Assembly: GCA_016744435.1 (NCBI GenBank)
Contig: JADGEJ010000014.1
Span: 17,851-81,850 of the forward strand
Source of the DNA: Lentibacter sp.
GTDB lineage: Bacteria > Pseudomonadota > Alphaproteobacteria > Rhodobacterales > Rhodobacteraceae
Length of the DNA: 64,000 bases
Direction: 5' to 3'
Part shown: piece after piece, positions 42,829 through 52,183 of the stretch
Layout: each line of letters begins with the position of its first letter
Position numbering within the stretch: the first letter of the stretch is position 1
The notes under the pieces: generated by a model
Databases searched by the model: none
Seen by the model: only the letters and a program-made list of their open reading frames with translations
Told to the model about the DNA's origin: nothing
Position numbers and translations under genes: made by a program

Positions 42829-43542
42829 GTGGTGAATCTAAGGCGGACAAAAAGTACCTTAAAAGACTCTTTCTTCCGATACGCTCCGAGGCGCTTCTCG
42901 CAGCGAATTTTGCCGCTCTTACCTATGCAATCTCCGTTTGATCCATGCGTCGTTGACGCCAAGGTGATCTTTATTCATGTGCCCAAATCAGCGGGGACAA
43001 GTTTCAAGCAAAGCCTATATGGCTCCAGCCGAAAGCTTGGCCATAGACGTATATGTGAGTTCTATTCCTACAACCCCGCGCTTGCCAAACAGTTCTACAA
43101 ATTCGGAGTTGTGCGCAATCCTTGGGATAGGTTTCTGTCGGCTTATACCTTTCTGCGGCATGGGAAAAACACTAGTAAACGAGACAAGCTCTTTGTGCAC
43201 GACGTGCTGGATAAGTTTGACGGTTTCACCGATTTCGTTGAATCTCTGGAGAGCTACGTCGTTCGACGAAAAGTGCTTTCTTATGTTCACTTTCGAGAAC
43301 AGCTCTATTGGATATGCCAACCAGGCGACAAGACGCATGCGCTGGACCAACTCGGTCGTTTTGAAACTCTGCAAAAAGATGTTGACGAATTTTACAGAAC
43401 CATCCGTCGTGAGCCAGTTGTTTTACCGCATGTAAGGCAATCTGATCACGCGAGTTTTCGTGAAAGCTATACGTTAAAGACGCAAAAGATAATTGCAGAG
43501 ATCTACAATGCGGATATCGCGTTATTGGGTTACGAGTTCTAA
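42829..43542 (+). CDS. Sulfotransferase family protein
   Basis: 237 residues with a sulfotransferase_2-type PAPS fold: KVIFIHVPKSAGTSFKQSLY (5'-phosphosulfate loop) and FGVVRNPWDRFLSAYTFLRH (3'-phosphate motif). It likely moves a sulfuryl group to a carbohydrate or other hydroxyl acceptor. The N-terminus is basic with no clear signal. The start is taken as GTG at 42829 after GAAGG. The gene reads AT-richer, with different codon use from echA and trhA beside it, suggesting recent transfer; related genes are common in marine alphaproteobacteria as surface-glycan modifiers. The acceptor is unknown. Confidence 0.87.
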   Translation: MVNLRRTKSTLKDSFFRYAPRRFSQRILPLLPMQSPFDPCVVDAKVIFIHVPKSAGTSFKQSLYGSSRKLGHRRICEFYSYNPALAKQFYKFGVVRNPWDRFLSAYTFLRHGKNTSKRDKLFVHDVLDKFDGFTDFVESLESYVVRRKVLSYVHFREQLYWICQPGDKTHALDQLGRFETLQKDVDEFYRTIRREPVVLPHVRQSDHASFRESYTLKTQKIIAEIYNADIALLGYEF

Positions 43543-43614
43543 CGCCGTTTTGTTTTGTGCTGGCGTAGGCATTTGAGCGGGCTTTTTTTGTTTAGCGATG
43601 GCTCATGCAGCGCG

Positions 43615-44253
43615 TTAGAAAAATGCCAGCCAGATACCAGCGAACATCGCTATGCCGCCCGCGTTTACCCAGGCATGCCATATGGAATAGCGGTAGGGCA
43701 TTGTCTTGCGCGCATAGAAAGTCACGCCGATCACGTAGCAGGTAGCGCCCGCCAGAATGCACCACAGCGTTTGCGGCGGAACGCCCTTCAAGTCGGGCAT
43801 GGCGAGAAGGCCGAGCGCTCCGATCGCAAGGTATGACGCCGTTGACCAGCGCGACTTGACTTGCTCATTGGTGATCTTGTTGTAAATCGCCAACACCACA
43901 AGCGCCCATGACAACCACAGCAAAGCCATCGTCCAACCGGTGTTTGCAAAAACAAAGAACGGTGTGAATGTGCCCACGATACTCGGGTAGATCGCGGCGT
44001 GATCTATCCGACGGAGCAGCTTGCGGTGCGCGTGCCATGGCGCAAAGTGATAGGCGACAGAGGCAAGGTTAGAAGCCAGCGCGCACAAAACATAGACAGC
44101 CAACGCAAGCAAAAGCTTTGCTTCGACTTGCCCAAAGGCTTGCACCATGAGAACGCAACCAACGACGGTAATCATCGCCAGGCCAACGGCATGCACAGCC
44201 ATATCTGCGCGGCGGTGGGCAAGGATCGGACTTGGGAAGGTTGCTTCTGTCAT
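43615..44253 (-). CDS. trhA: Hemolysin III / PAQR family membrane protein (TrhA-like)
   Basis: 212 residues with seven predicted membrane spans. PAQR motifs: ASNLASVAYHFAPW (the S...YH element), LRRIDHAAIYPSIVGTFTPF (Asp-His element) and the C-terminal SIWHAWVNAGG with a His; these residues bind a metal in PAQR proteins. TrhA in bacteria is linked to membrane energetics and lipid homeostasis; direct hemolytic activity is not shown here. It stands alone, tail to tail with the sulfotransferase gene and divergent from the hydrolase. Confidence 0.9.
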   Translation of the reverse strand: MTEATFPSPILAHRRADMAVHAVGLAMITVVGCVLMVQAFGQVEAKLLLALAVYVLCALASNLASVAYHFAPWHAHRKLLRRIDHAAIYPSIVGTFTPFFVFANTGWTMALLWLSWALVVLAIYNKITNEQVKSRWSTASYLAIGALGLLAMPDLKGVPPQTLWCILAGATCYVIGVTFYARKTMPYRYSIWHAWVNAGGIAMFAGIWLAFF

Positions 44254-44400
44254 CAGAGTTCTCTTTAGTGCCGCCTGACAGGTAGGGAAGAACGCCCGCG
44301 TTGTCTACATTCGGGGCGCCACGTAAAGCGAGGCAACGTCGCAGGCGCCACGGTAGTTTCGCCTTACAATGTTTGAAAACGCAAGATGAAGGAAGCCCCG

Positions 44401-45348
44401 ATGCCCGACGCGACAGCCTTTCCGAAGCCTACAATGATCACAGTCAACGGTGTTGAGCTTGAAGTGTTTGAGGCTGGTCAACACAACGCGGGCAACCCTA
44501 TTGTTCTGTGCCACGGCTGGCCCGAGCACGCCTATTCATGGCGTTTTCAGGTGCCCGCGCTTGTAGAGGCGGGCTATCATGTGATTGTTCCCAATCAGCG
44601 CGGTTATGGCAATTCGTCTTGCCCTGATGACGTGGCGAACTATGGCATTGAGAACCTGTCTGCTGACCTTACAGCCCTGCTAGATCACTACGGCTATGAG
44701 CGCGCGACATTTGTCGGCCATGACTGGGGCGCAATTGTTGTCTGGGGGCTGACTTTGCTGCACCCAAGCCGCGTCAGCAACGTGATAAACCTGAGCGTTC
44801 CTTACCCCATTCGCGGTGAGAAGCCTTGGGTAGAAATTATGGAAGAGGTGCTGGGGGCTGACCACTACTTCGTTCATTTCAACCGCGCGCCCGGCGAGGC
44901 CGATGCTGTGTTTGGCGAACACCCCGCGCGCTTTTTATGCAACATGTATCGCCAGGGTGTGGCGGGCAAAAAGCCCTCGCCCAAAGTGACCTTACTCAAG
45001 CTTGCACGCGCCGAAGTGCCCTTTGGCAATCCGGTGATGAGTGAGGCCGACCTAGCTGTTTTCAGCGCCGCCTTTGAGAAAACAGGCTTCACGCCGGGCC
45101 TTAACTGGTATCGCAATTTTGACAGCAATTGGCATGTGCTGGGGCAGGTTGATCCGATCATCAAACAGCCTTGCCTGATGATCTATGGCGCGTGGGACAG
45201 CGTGCCAACCTCGCGCAAACTGGCCGAGTTCGTGCCCGCTGTTGAGGTGGTCACGCTCGACTGCGGCCACTGGATTCAACAAGAGCGCCCCGAAGAAACC
45301 AACGCAGCGATCCTGAGCTGGCTCGCAAAGCAAGACGCGCCTTTGTAA
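44401..45348 (+). CDS. Alpha/beta hydrolase, epoxide hydrolase-like
   Basis: 315 residues from the ATG at 44401, after GAAGGAAG; an ATG at 44386 overlaps that site. Epoxide-hydrolase features: oxyanion HGWPEHAYSWRF, nucleophile elbow FVGHDWGAIVVWGL with Asp108, GYGNSSCPDDV, and a cap domain between about 150 and 220; the catalytic His is in TLDCGHWIQQERPEE. The Asp nucleophile places it with epoxide hydrolases and haloalkane dehalogenases; HGWPE favours epoxide hydrolase. Substrate unknown. Confidence 0.88.
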   Translation: MPDATAFPKPTMITVNGVELEVFEAGQHNAGNPIVLCHGWPEHAYSWRFQVPALVEAGYHVIVPNQRGYGNSSCPDDVANYGIENLSADLTALLDHYGYERATFVGHDWGAIVVWGLTLLHPSRVSNVINLSVPYPIRGEKPWVEIMEEVLGADHYFVHFNRAPGEADAVFGEHPARFLCNMYRQGVAGKKPSPKVTLLKLARAEVPFGNPVMSEADLAVFSAAFEKTGFTPGLNWYRNFDSNWHVLGQVDPIIKQPCLMIYGAWDSVPTSRKLAEFVPAVEVVTLDCGHWIQQERPEETNAAILSWLAKQDAPL

Positions 45349-45785
45349 GACGTCGCGACGTACAACACCTACGGTTTGAAACGGGAGCTGCGCCGCAGTG
45401 CAGCGAAGCCGAACCAAACTTTCGGGGCTACCGCGAAATCACAGTTTGCGGGACGAAGGGTCGTTTCAAGTATTTTGCTAAGAGGTCCGCTTTGCAACCC
45501 AAACCATGAGCGTACCAACCAGCGCAAGCAACGCGAAAAAGAGGAACTCGAACTGAAAGCGCGAAGCATCCAGAAGCCCTAGTGCGACTGCCGTTTGTTC
45601 TAGTACCATTCCAAACAACGGAAGAAACGCAATCGCAGCCGTGTAAGCGCGCAAATATGCCTGTTTTGACGCCACGCGCATGGTTGCGCGGACAGCTGAG
45701 CGCCTATCCATCGTCAGGTCAAAATTGGGACTGTTTCTTCGCTTTTATACTGATAAACGGGGAGCCACAAACAGGGGCCAATGTC
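45349..45785. other. Non-coding interval with one doubtful small ORF
   Basis: 437 bases between the hydrolase stop and the A-T-R gene. It starts with a 12-bp palindrome ACGTCGCGACGT (45350-45361). Except for the small membrane ORF at 45478-45711 on the other strand, nothing else is recognisable. The A-T-R start at 45786 leaves about 75 bases of AT-richer leader, consistent with promoter space. Confidence 0.6.
45478..45711 (-). CDS. Possible small two-span membrane protein
   Basis: 77 residues (or 67 from the second ATG at 45681). Two hydrophobic segments: AYTAAIAFLPLFGMVLEQTA and QFEFLFFALLALVGTLMVWV, with a basic N-terminus and C-terminus (VAKRTS). The pattern looks like a real membrane protein, but no Shine-Dalgarno is visible at either start and I cannot name a family. 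It is divergent from the A-T-R gene. Confidence 0.42.
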   Translation of the reverse strand: MDRRSAVRATMRVASKQAYLRAYTAAIAFLPLFGMVLEQTAVALGLLDASRFQFEFLFFALLALVGTLMVWVAKRTS

Positions 45786-48569
45786 ATGACATCACACCAA
45801 ACAGTTGCCGCTGATCTTGTATGCGCCATTTCGCAGTTCGCTGATCTGCCCGCCTTGTCGGGTAGCGACAGTTCAGTCACATACGGACGGCTCGGCCAGT
45901 TCGTTTCGACATTGGGCAGCCGTCTGGAGACACCGCAGGTTGTTGCTATATTCGGCTCACCGGGTGTTGCAATGGGGGCGAGCGCTGTGGCTTGCGTCAT
46001 CCATGGCCGCGCCTTTGTACACCTTGATCCCGCAATGCCGCAAATGGTGTTGCACAACATCGTTTCAGAATTACAGGTCAACCTGATTATCACGTGTGAG
46101 GCACCCATCGCAGGCCAGTTGCCCATCAATTGCCAAACAGTTGATGCCAATGACCTGCTTGGCAATGCGCCCGCGCAGTATGCGCCACTACATGCGGCGT
46201 CTGTTGCGCCTACCGACCCGATTTACCTCGTGGCGACCTCTGGCACAACAGGACGACCAAAGTGCATTCCAGTATCACAAGATGCAGCCTATCTGTCATA
46301 CGACTGGCGCGATGCGTACACCCCTTATGGCCCTGACATGCGGGTCGGCATTTATATCTTTGCGATCTGGGAAATGTTTCGCCCGCTGCGCAAAGGTGCG
46401 GGCTTGTGGTTTCCTGATGCAAGCACATTGTTCGCACCGGCCAAGCTGGCTGACTTTCTGATCGTAAATAACATCGAAGAGATGCTGTTTACGCCATCCT
46501 TTTATGACACGTTTCTCAACGCTTTGGATGGCAACAAAGCCGCAGCACTGCCGCTGCGTCGCGTCGTTCTGAACGGCGAAGTTGTCAGTGATGATTTGAT
46601 CATCGCATCCTTGGCCAAACTGCCCGACGCGGCCCTTTGGAACCTTTATAGCATTTGCGAAACTCATGATGTCTGCATGTCGCATCTCACAGAACCGGCG
46701 GGCGATGCACCCGCATCTGTCGGTGTTCCGATGGAGCATCTTCGGGCGGTTATTCTGGACGAAACCGATACGCCTTGCGCGCCCAACGCATCGGGACAGT
46801 TGCACTTTGAAGGACCACGGATGCTTGGCACTGGCTACGTCAATCGCCCCGAGGAGACCCGCCTGCGGTTTCGCGAACTGACGATTGACGGGCGCGAAGT
46901 GCGGCTTTACGACACTGGCGATCAGGCATGGGTGGGCGACACCGGCGCGTTGCATATCGAAGGGCGCATCGCCCATATGCTCAAGTTGCGCGGGTTTTCA
47001 ATCCAAACAAAAGAGTTGACAGACACCATGCGCGATAGGCTCGCCTTTTCCAGCGCAGCGCCATGGGTCTCCGAGGTCGGCGCACGGGGACAAAGCCTGA
47101 TTTTCTACTACGCCGCCGATAAAGCGCAGGCCAAACGCAACGCACAAACTTGGGGGATCGCAACGGGAACCAACAAGATGCCGGCAGCCCTTGCCGCCGA
47201 TCTGCGCGTGGTTTTGCCGGCCTATTGTGTGCCCTCGTTTCTTGTGCAGATGGAGGCCCTGCCGCTGCATCCGGTGTCGGGCAAAGCCAATATGCGCGCA
47301 CTGCCAGCAGTTGAGGAACACACCATCGCCTCCGATTTCGCAGAGGATGCCGTCATCGCGGCGACAGCTCTGGCGATGTCATGTGCGCCTTGCGACATCG
47401 ATCCCGCACTGAGCTTTCATGATCAGGGTGGGGACTCGTTGATGTGCGTGACGCTGATGCTGGAGCTTGAAAAGGTGTACGGCCTTCCCATCGACTTTGA
47501 TCTGGCCATGAACGTCCCGCTGCACCGGCTTGACCAACTGATGACGCAAGAGGCCGATGCGCCCGCGCCGAGCGAGAATTTTGATCGCTCCGGTATTTTG
47601 CTGACGGGGGCCACCGGATTTCTCGGCGGGCATGTTCTGGCAAAAGCGGCTCGTGACTTGCCCAAGGGCGAGGTAATCTATTGCCTCGTTCGGGACAAAA
47701 ATCGCGGCGCGCGCGACCGGTTGGATGAGGTGGCTTTGGCACACGGCATTACGTCTGATCGCTACTTGATCGTGCATGGTACTCTGGATGCGCCATGTTT
47801 CGCACTTCAGTCCGATGCCTATGCGGCGTTGGCCCAGTCGGTCACCAAGGTCGTCCACTGCGCGGCGATGGTTAACCTTGCAATCGGGCGCGAGGACATG
47901 CTGGATTGGTCCGCGCGCGGGATGGAAACGGTGTTGACCTTCTGTGCAGACGCAAACGCCGATCTGCGGTTTACGTCATCGAGCGCTGTGTTCCCCGACC
48001 GTGGCGGCCCTTGGCCCGAAGGCCCTGCGACGCTCTGGGATCAGTGCACCGGTTACGGTGCCGCAAAGATCGCGGCCGAAGATGCTATTCAAACTTCCGG
48101 TGTAGCTGCAGCCATCGTCCGCCTGCCATCGCTTTACGATCTGAATGCGCCGAATCCGCGCGACATCTATGAGATCATTCTCGAAGCGTCTTTGCGCGCG
48201 GGGCATATGCCGCAGGCGTTGGAATTCCCGATGACGGACGTAACCGCTGCTGCCGCATTCCTGCTTGGCCCCATCACAGCCCCCGACGCCCCGATCTACA
48301 ACTTTATGGCAGATACGCGTATATTGCCAAGCGATCCGGCGGCACTGGCACCAAAGGATTGGTTGGAGGTAGCGTCTCTCGACCCCGGTATCGCACGCGT
48401 TATCGCTGACTTTCCCGACACGCTGCGTGCAGATTCGACGTTTCAAAATGCCGCCGCCCGCGCCGCTTGGGCGCAGACAAGCGATCAGCCATTCGACACG
48501 ATCAGCGACGGTGACATATTACTGGCACGCAGGGCGCGTGATTACCAAAGCGCACCCGCGTTGACCTGA
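45786..48569 (+). CDS. Adenylation-thiolation-reductase (A-T-R) synthetase
   Basis: 927 residues from the ATG at 45786. Domains: adenylation (about 1-500; A3 LVATSGTTGRPKCIPVS near 148, A5 LWNLYSICETHDVCMSH, A7 YDTGDQAW, A8 IEGRIAHMLKLRGF, A10 HPVSGKANM with Lys), carrier (DQGGDSLMCVTLMLELEKV, phosphopantetheine Ser551), and thioester reductase (GATGFLGGHVLAKA near 607, VVHCAAMVNLAIG, active Tyr757-Lys761 in YGAAK). No condensation domain. It should activate a carboxylic acid as acyl-AMP, load it on the carrier and release it as aldehyde or alcohol with NAD(P)H, as carboxylic acid reductases do; at 927 residues it is shorter than those. The gene overlaps the convergent SDR by 28 bases. Substrate unknown. 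Confidence 0.92.
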   Translation: MTSHQTVAADLVCAISQFADLPALSGSDSSVTYGRLGQFVSTLGSRLETPQVVAIFGSPGVAMGASAVACVIHGRAFVHLDPAMPQMVLHNIVSELQVNLIITCEAPIAGQLPINCQTVDANDLLGNAPAQYAPLHAASVAPTDPIYLVATSGTTGRPKCIPVSQDAAYLSYDWRDAYTPYGPDMRVGIYIFAIWEMFRPLRKGAGLWFPDASTLFAPAKLADFLIVNNIEEMLFTPSFYDTFLNALDGNKAAALPLRRVVLNGEVVSDDLIIASLAKLPDAALWNLYSICETHDVCMSHLTEPAGDAPASVGVPMEHLRAVILDETDTPCAPNASGQLHFEGPRMLGTGYVNRPEETRLRFRELTIDGREVRLYDTGDQAWVGDTGALHIEGRIAHMLKLRGFSIQTKELTDTMRDRLAFSSAAPWVSEVGARGQSLIFYYAADKAQAKRNAQTWGIATGTNKMPAALAADLRVVLPAYCVPSFLVQMEALPLHPVSGKANMRALPAVEEHTIASDFAEDAVIAATALAMSCAPCDIDPALSFHDQGGDSLMCVTLMLELEKVYGLPIDFDLAMNVPLHRLDQLMTQEADAPAPSENFDRSGILLTGATGFLGGHVLAKAARDLPKGEVIYCLVRDKNRGARDRLDEVALAHGITSDRYLIVHGTLDAPCFALQSDAYAALAQSVTKVVHCAAMVNLAIGREDMLDWSARGMETVLTFCADANADLRFTSSSAVFPDRGGPWPEGPATLWDQCTGYGAAKIAAEDAIQTSGVAAAIVRLPSLYDLNAPNPRDIYEIILEASLRAGHMPQALEFPMTDVTAAAAFLLGPITAPDAPIYNFMADTRILPSDPAALAPKDWLEVASLDPGIARVIADFPDTLRADSTFQNAAARAAWAQTSDQPFDTISDGDILLARRARDYQSAPALT

Positions 48570-49315
48570 TAGTCTGCCATCGTCAAAGCACGGGCGGCAT
48601 CGCTGGCCAGAAATGCTGCAAGCTCGGCGACCTCGTTGGGTTGAACAAGCTGGGTCTGCGGGTTTGATTTGGCATATTCTGCACGAACCTGTTCCAGCGT
48701 CTGGCCCGTCGCTTTCATGTCGGCGTCGATGAACTTGCGCAGCATCTCGGTCTCGACCCACGTGGGGCTGATGGATACGCATGTGACGCCATGCGCAGCC
48801 CCTTCAAGGCTGACACAGCGGCCCAAGCCCAAAAGACCCGCCTTGGACGCGCAATAGGCCGCGTTGTTGGCCATGCCATTGTGCGCAGCAACCGAGGCCA
48901 GATTGATGATCCGTCCCCACCCAGCGCGCGTCATATGCGGCATCACGGCGCGGATCATGCGGAACGTGCCGCTAAGATTGATATCGACCTGATCCTCCCA
49001 AATGTCGTCAGGGTGATCGATTACTGCGGCCTCATCATAGACACCTGCTGCATTTACGAGAATATCAACGCCACCACGTGCGGTTACAACATCAGCGACA
49101 AAGACATCAACGCTCTCACGCGATCGCACGTCGAGGGCGGCAGCCTGAATATGACCGGCGTCAGCCCCAAGAACCTCGCGCACGTGTGCCTCATCGCCAG
49201 CACTTCGCGTACCAACAAAAACAGTTGTTCCGTCCTTTGCCAGTCTGCGTGCAATTGCCAGTCCCATGCCTGATAGGCCCCCTGTTACAATCGCCGTTTT
49301 CTTGCCTGATGTCAT
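48542..49315 (-). CDS. Short-chain dehydrogenase/reductase
   Basis: 257 residues, classical SDR. Cofactor motif TGGLSGMGLAIARRLA, DILVNAAGVYDE, catalytic Ser in INLASVAAHNG and YxxxK as AYCASKAGLLGLGR, with SPTWVETEML. The C-terminus resembles 3-hydroxybutyrate dehydrogenase-type SDRs (NPQTQLVQPNEVAELAAFLA). It is tail to tail with the A-T-R gene with a 28-base overlap of coding ends. It could act on the aldehyde made by the A-T-R enzyme, but this rests only on position. Confidence 0.92.
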   Translation of the reverse strand: MTSGKKTAIVTGGLSGMGLAIARRLAKDGTTVFVGTRSAGDEAHVREVLGADAGHIQAAALDVRSRESVDVFVADVVTARGGVDILVNAAGVYDEAAVIDHPDDIWEDQVDINLSGTFRMIRAVMPHMTRAGWGRIINLASVAAHNGMANNAAYCASKAGLLGLGRCVSLEGAAHGVTCVSISPTWVETEMLRKFIDADMKATGQTLEQVRAEYAKSNPQTQLVQPNEVAELAAFLASDAARALTMADYQVNAGALW

Positions 49316-50048
49316 GCTGAATTGCCTTTGCTATCGTTTGGGATGCCAGTCAACTACGCCAAAACGCGCGTGGATGCACTGGCAATCATTGTCGAAAGCG
49401 GAACTGGCGCTTTAGGCAATCATGCAGGCCAACTGGAAACTATTTGGGTATGAATTGCATGAAAAGTTATTGTGGACACAACTACTTTTCAAAAACGCCA
49501 CTTTGAGAAAGCAGCCATTGGTGCAGCCGCAGCGAATTTACACTTTGTCCCGCACTGTGTGAGTTCGAGCACGGCGATGCAAATGACCAGAAATACTGTC
49601 CACTGTGTTCAGCGGCTGGCGTCGACGGCAAATCCTTGGCCATACGCGTGTCATACAGGTTGCTGCATAGGTTGGGCAGCGCGGTTTTGAGCGTGAGCAG
49701 CTTTTCGGTTAATGCGTTAACCTTTTGAAACGTTGGGGTGGGGACTTCTTGACAAATATCGCGTAATGCATTGAGAGTAATTGATATTTTTCTCGAAATT
49801 TTGGATAATTTGCAGTTGGAAAGCCCACTGGCGCCCGCCGCAAAACATGCGGTTTTCGTTCAAGACAGCTTTGATAGCGCAAATACCGCCCAAAAGCCGC
49901 AGAGTTAGCCCTTTGCAAAGCCGCCAAACTGGCCTATATGCCGCTCCAGATACATGCGCGTGAAGCCCGCTCTGGCTAGAATCACCTCGGTGGCGACCCT
50001 GTGGGCGCTCATGCGTTAACCGACATATGAAAGACTGAGGAATTCGAA
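49316..50048. other. Long intergenic region upstream of rpsT
   Basis: 733 bases with no convincing gene: frames here are short, lack ribosome sites and show no family pattern. It contains GGTTAATGCGTTAACC (49707-49722), an inverted pair of GGTTAA half-sites, and TTGACA (49751-49756) without a good -10. A segment around 49518-49590 faintly resembles intergenic bases at 61555-61620 and 63090-63160, possible remnants of a dispersed element. The last 30 bases carry the rpsT ribosome site. Confidence 0.55.
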
Positions 50049-50312
50049 ATGGCCAATACACCACAAGCCAAAAAACGCGCCCGCCAGAACGAGCGTCGTT
50101 TTGCTGTAAATAAAGCCCGCCGCTCACGCATCCGCACATTCTTGCGCCAAGTTGAAGAAGCGATCGAGTCTGGCGACAAGGAAGCAGCGCAAACTGCTCT
50201 TCGTGCCTGCCAGCCCGAGCTCATGCGCGGCGTGACCAAAGGCATCTTCCACAAGAACACAGCGGCACGCAAAATGTCGCGCCTGACATCACGCGTGAAA
50301 GCAATCGCGTAA
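50049..50312 (+). CDS. rpsT: 30S ribosomal protein S20
   Basis: 87 residues, the S20 length. The basic N-terminus ([20 protein letters not shown]) and [40 protein letters not shown] and LTSRVKAIA are the family pattern. It binds 16S rRNA early in 30S assembly. GAGGAA lies six bases before the ATG. An intrinsic terminator follows. The rpsT-dnaA order is common in Rhodobacteraceae. Confidence 0.99.
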   Translation: MANTPQAKKRARQNERRFAVNKARRSRIRTFLRQVEEAIESGDKEAAQTALRACQPELMRGVTKGIFHKNTAARKMSRLTSRVKAIA

Positions 50313-50740
50313 ACGAACGGCTCACATTTGAGCAACATGCGGCCCTCGGGAAACCGGGGGCCGTTTTGCGTTTTTACTATGTTTTCAAGGCTTCCCGAAG
50401 ACGCGAGAGATTCTTTTTCACGAATGCATGAGTCAAGTGTGAAGTTTCGTTGCCGAGCCCGCCAAGCTATTGCTAGTTTGGCTCCAGCGATTCACCTCGC
50501 CTTGGGGGGACAAGCGGCCAGAGGATGTGTTTTCACTGGCTTGGGGCATGGCTCCAACTTGTCAAAAGAAGTTTGAAAATGGAACTTCACGCATGTCTTT
50601 GACATGCTGAAACTCTCGTTGAGAACGGGTGAATTGTGTTTGAGAATGGGACGCTGGGCCACACGGTTGCATGGCCTGTGAGACTATAAGAGTGTAATTA
50701 CGGTGCTATCCGCCTGCTTGTCTGTTGAAGGCCGAGTTGG
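50313..50740. promoter_or_regulatory. dnaA upstream region with GANTC sites and two dyads
   Basis: 428 bases between rpsT and dnaA without a gene. Three GANTC sites (GATTC 50409-50413, GAGTC 50430-50434, GATTC 50489-50493) fall within 85 bases; in alphaproteobacteria CcrM methylates GANTC and this affects dnaA transcription. Two inverted repeats follow: GAAGTT-9-AACTTC (50568-50588) and GCATGTC-TTT-GACATGC (50591-50607). No clear cluster of DnaA boxes or -35/-10 pair was seen. Confidence 0.55.
50341..50375 (+). terminator. Rho-independent terminator of rpsT
   Basis: GGCCCTCGG pairs with CCGGGGGCC (nine pairs, one G-U) around a GAAA tetraloop, followed by GTTTTGCGTTTTT. It begins 28 bases after the rpsT stop. 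Confidence 0.9.
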
Positions 50741-52144
50741 ATGATGAAGAACGGGATGATGATGACGGACGAACAGTGGGGACAGCTGCAAGACAACCTT
50801 CTCAAAACAGTCGGTAAGAACAATTTTACAAGCTGGATCGAACCTCTGGAGTTCGACAGCCTTTCCAGCGGCCTTGCTACAATCAAGGCGCCCACGACGT
50901 TTCTTGGTAACTACGTTAAGCAAAACTTCGGCGACCAGATCCTCTATCAGATGATGGGCTTGGGCCTTGATGTTGCGCGCGTACGTTTCATGGTGGCTGC
51001 GGACACTAAGGCTTCAACACCTGCAAGCGTTGCCAACGAAACCGCCACTGAAGAGCAACCCAAAGCTGCTCGAAGCAAAGCTGCAGCACCACAAAATGAG
51101 ATCGTTGCATCGGCGCCGCTTGACCCGAAATTCTCGTTTGACAGTTTTGTTGTTGGCAAGCCCAACGAGCTTGCCCATGCCGCAGCGCGCCGCGTTGCAG
51201 AGGGCGGCCCCGTGACGTTTAACCCACTGTTCCTTTACGGTGGTGTTGGCCTTGGCAAGACACACCTGATGCATGCCATTGCTTGGGAGCTGCAAGCTTC
51301 TCAGCCCGAACTAAATGTTGTTTACCTCTCGGCTGAACAATTCATGTATCGCTTCGTGCAAGCTCTGCGCGACCGTAAGATGATGGACTTCAAGCAGTTG
51401 TTCCGCTCGGTTGATGTTCTCATGGTTGATGACGTGCAATTCATCGCCGGAAAAGACAGTACGCAGGAAGAGTTCTTCCATACGTTCAACGCACTCGTTG
51501 ACCAAAACAAGCAGATCATCATTTCCGCTGACCGCGCCCCGGGCGAGATCAAAGGCCTTGAGGAACGTATTATCAGCCGCTTGCAATGTGGCCTTGTCGT
51601 TGACTTACACCCGACAGACTATGAGCTGCGCCTTGGTGTGCTTCAGAGCAAAGTCGAAGTGCAGCGCGCGCAATATCCGACGCTTGAGCTTGATGATGGC
51701 GTGCTCGAGTTTCTCGCCCACCGGATTAGCACCAATGTGCGCGTGCTTGAAGGCGCTCTGACGCGCCTGTTTGCTTTCGCTTCGCTGGTTGGCCATCCGA
51801 TCACGCTGGAGCTAGCGCAAGACTGCCTCGCTGATGTGCTGCGCGCCTCTGAGCGCAAAATCTCAGTTGAAGAAATTCAGCGCAAAGTGTCTGACCACTT
51901 CAACATCCGCCTGTCTGATATGATCGGGCCAAAGCGCGTGCGCAACTTCGCGCGCCCACGTCAGATCGCGATGTATTTGTGCAAACAGCTCACAAGCCGT
52001 AGCTTGCCAGAGATCGGCCGTCGCTTTGGCGGGCGCGACCACACAACAGTCATGCACGGCGTGAAACGGATCGAAGAGCTGCGCGTGCAAGACGGGCAGA
52101 TCGCGGAAGATCTCGAAATTCTGCGCAGGATGCTTGAGGCATAA
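50741..52144 (+). CDS. dnaA: Chromosomal replication initiator DnaA
   Basis: 467 residues from ATG 50741; internal methionines (for example MTDEQWGQLQDNLL at 50762) are possible starts because the family often begins there. Domain I (GKNNFTSWIEPLEF), a Gln/Ala-rich linker about 90-125, AAA+ domain III (Walker A LYGGVGLGKTHLMHAIAWEL; Walker B LMVDDVQFIAGKDSTQEEFF) and the DNA-binding domain IV ending RRFGGRDHTTVMHGVKRIEE. It opens oriC and controls replication start. The upstream region carries GANTC sites. dnaN follows after 112 bases. Confidence 0.98.
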   Translation: MMKNGMMMTDEQWGQLQDNLLKTVGKNNFTSWIEPLEFDSLSSGLATIKAPTTFLGNYVKQNFGDQILYQMMGLGLDVARVRFMVAADTKASTPASVANETATEEQPKAARSKAAAPQNEIVASAPLDPKFSFDSFVVGKPNELAHAAARRVAEGGPVTFNPLFLYGGVGLGKTHLMHAIAWELQASQPELNVVYLSAEQFMYRFVQALRDRKMMDFKQLFRSVDVLMVDDVQFIAGKDSTQEEFFHTFNALVDQNKQIIISADRAPGEIKGLEERIISRLQCGLVVDLHPTDYELRLGVLQSKVEVQRAQYPTLELDDGVLEFLAHRISTNVRVLEGALTRLFAFASLVGHPITLELAQDCLADVLRASERKISVEEIQRKVSDHFNIRLSDMIGPKRVRNFARPRQIAMYLCKQLTSRSLPEIGRRFGGRDHTTVMHGVKRIEELRVQDGQIAEDLEILRRMLEA

Positions 52145-52183
52145 GCCTCTTTGCAGCTTGACGCTCGCCTTGATCCATTGGAC

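Noticed and set aside
49472..50139. Short open frames upstream of rpsT on both strands
   Set aside because: They lack start signals and composition of real genes; one overlaps rpsT in antisense.
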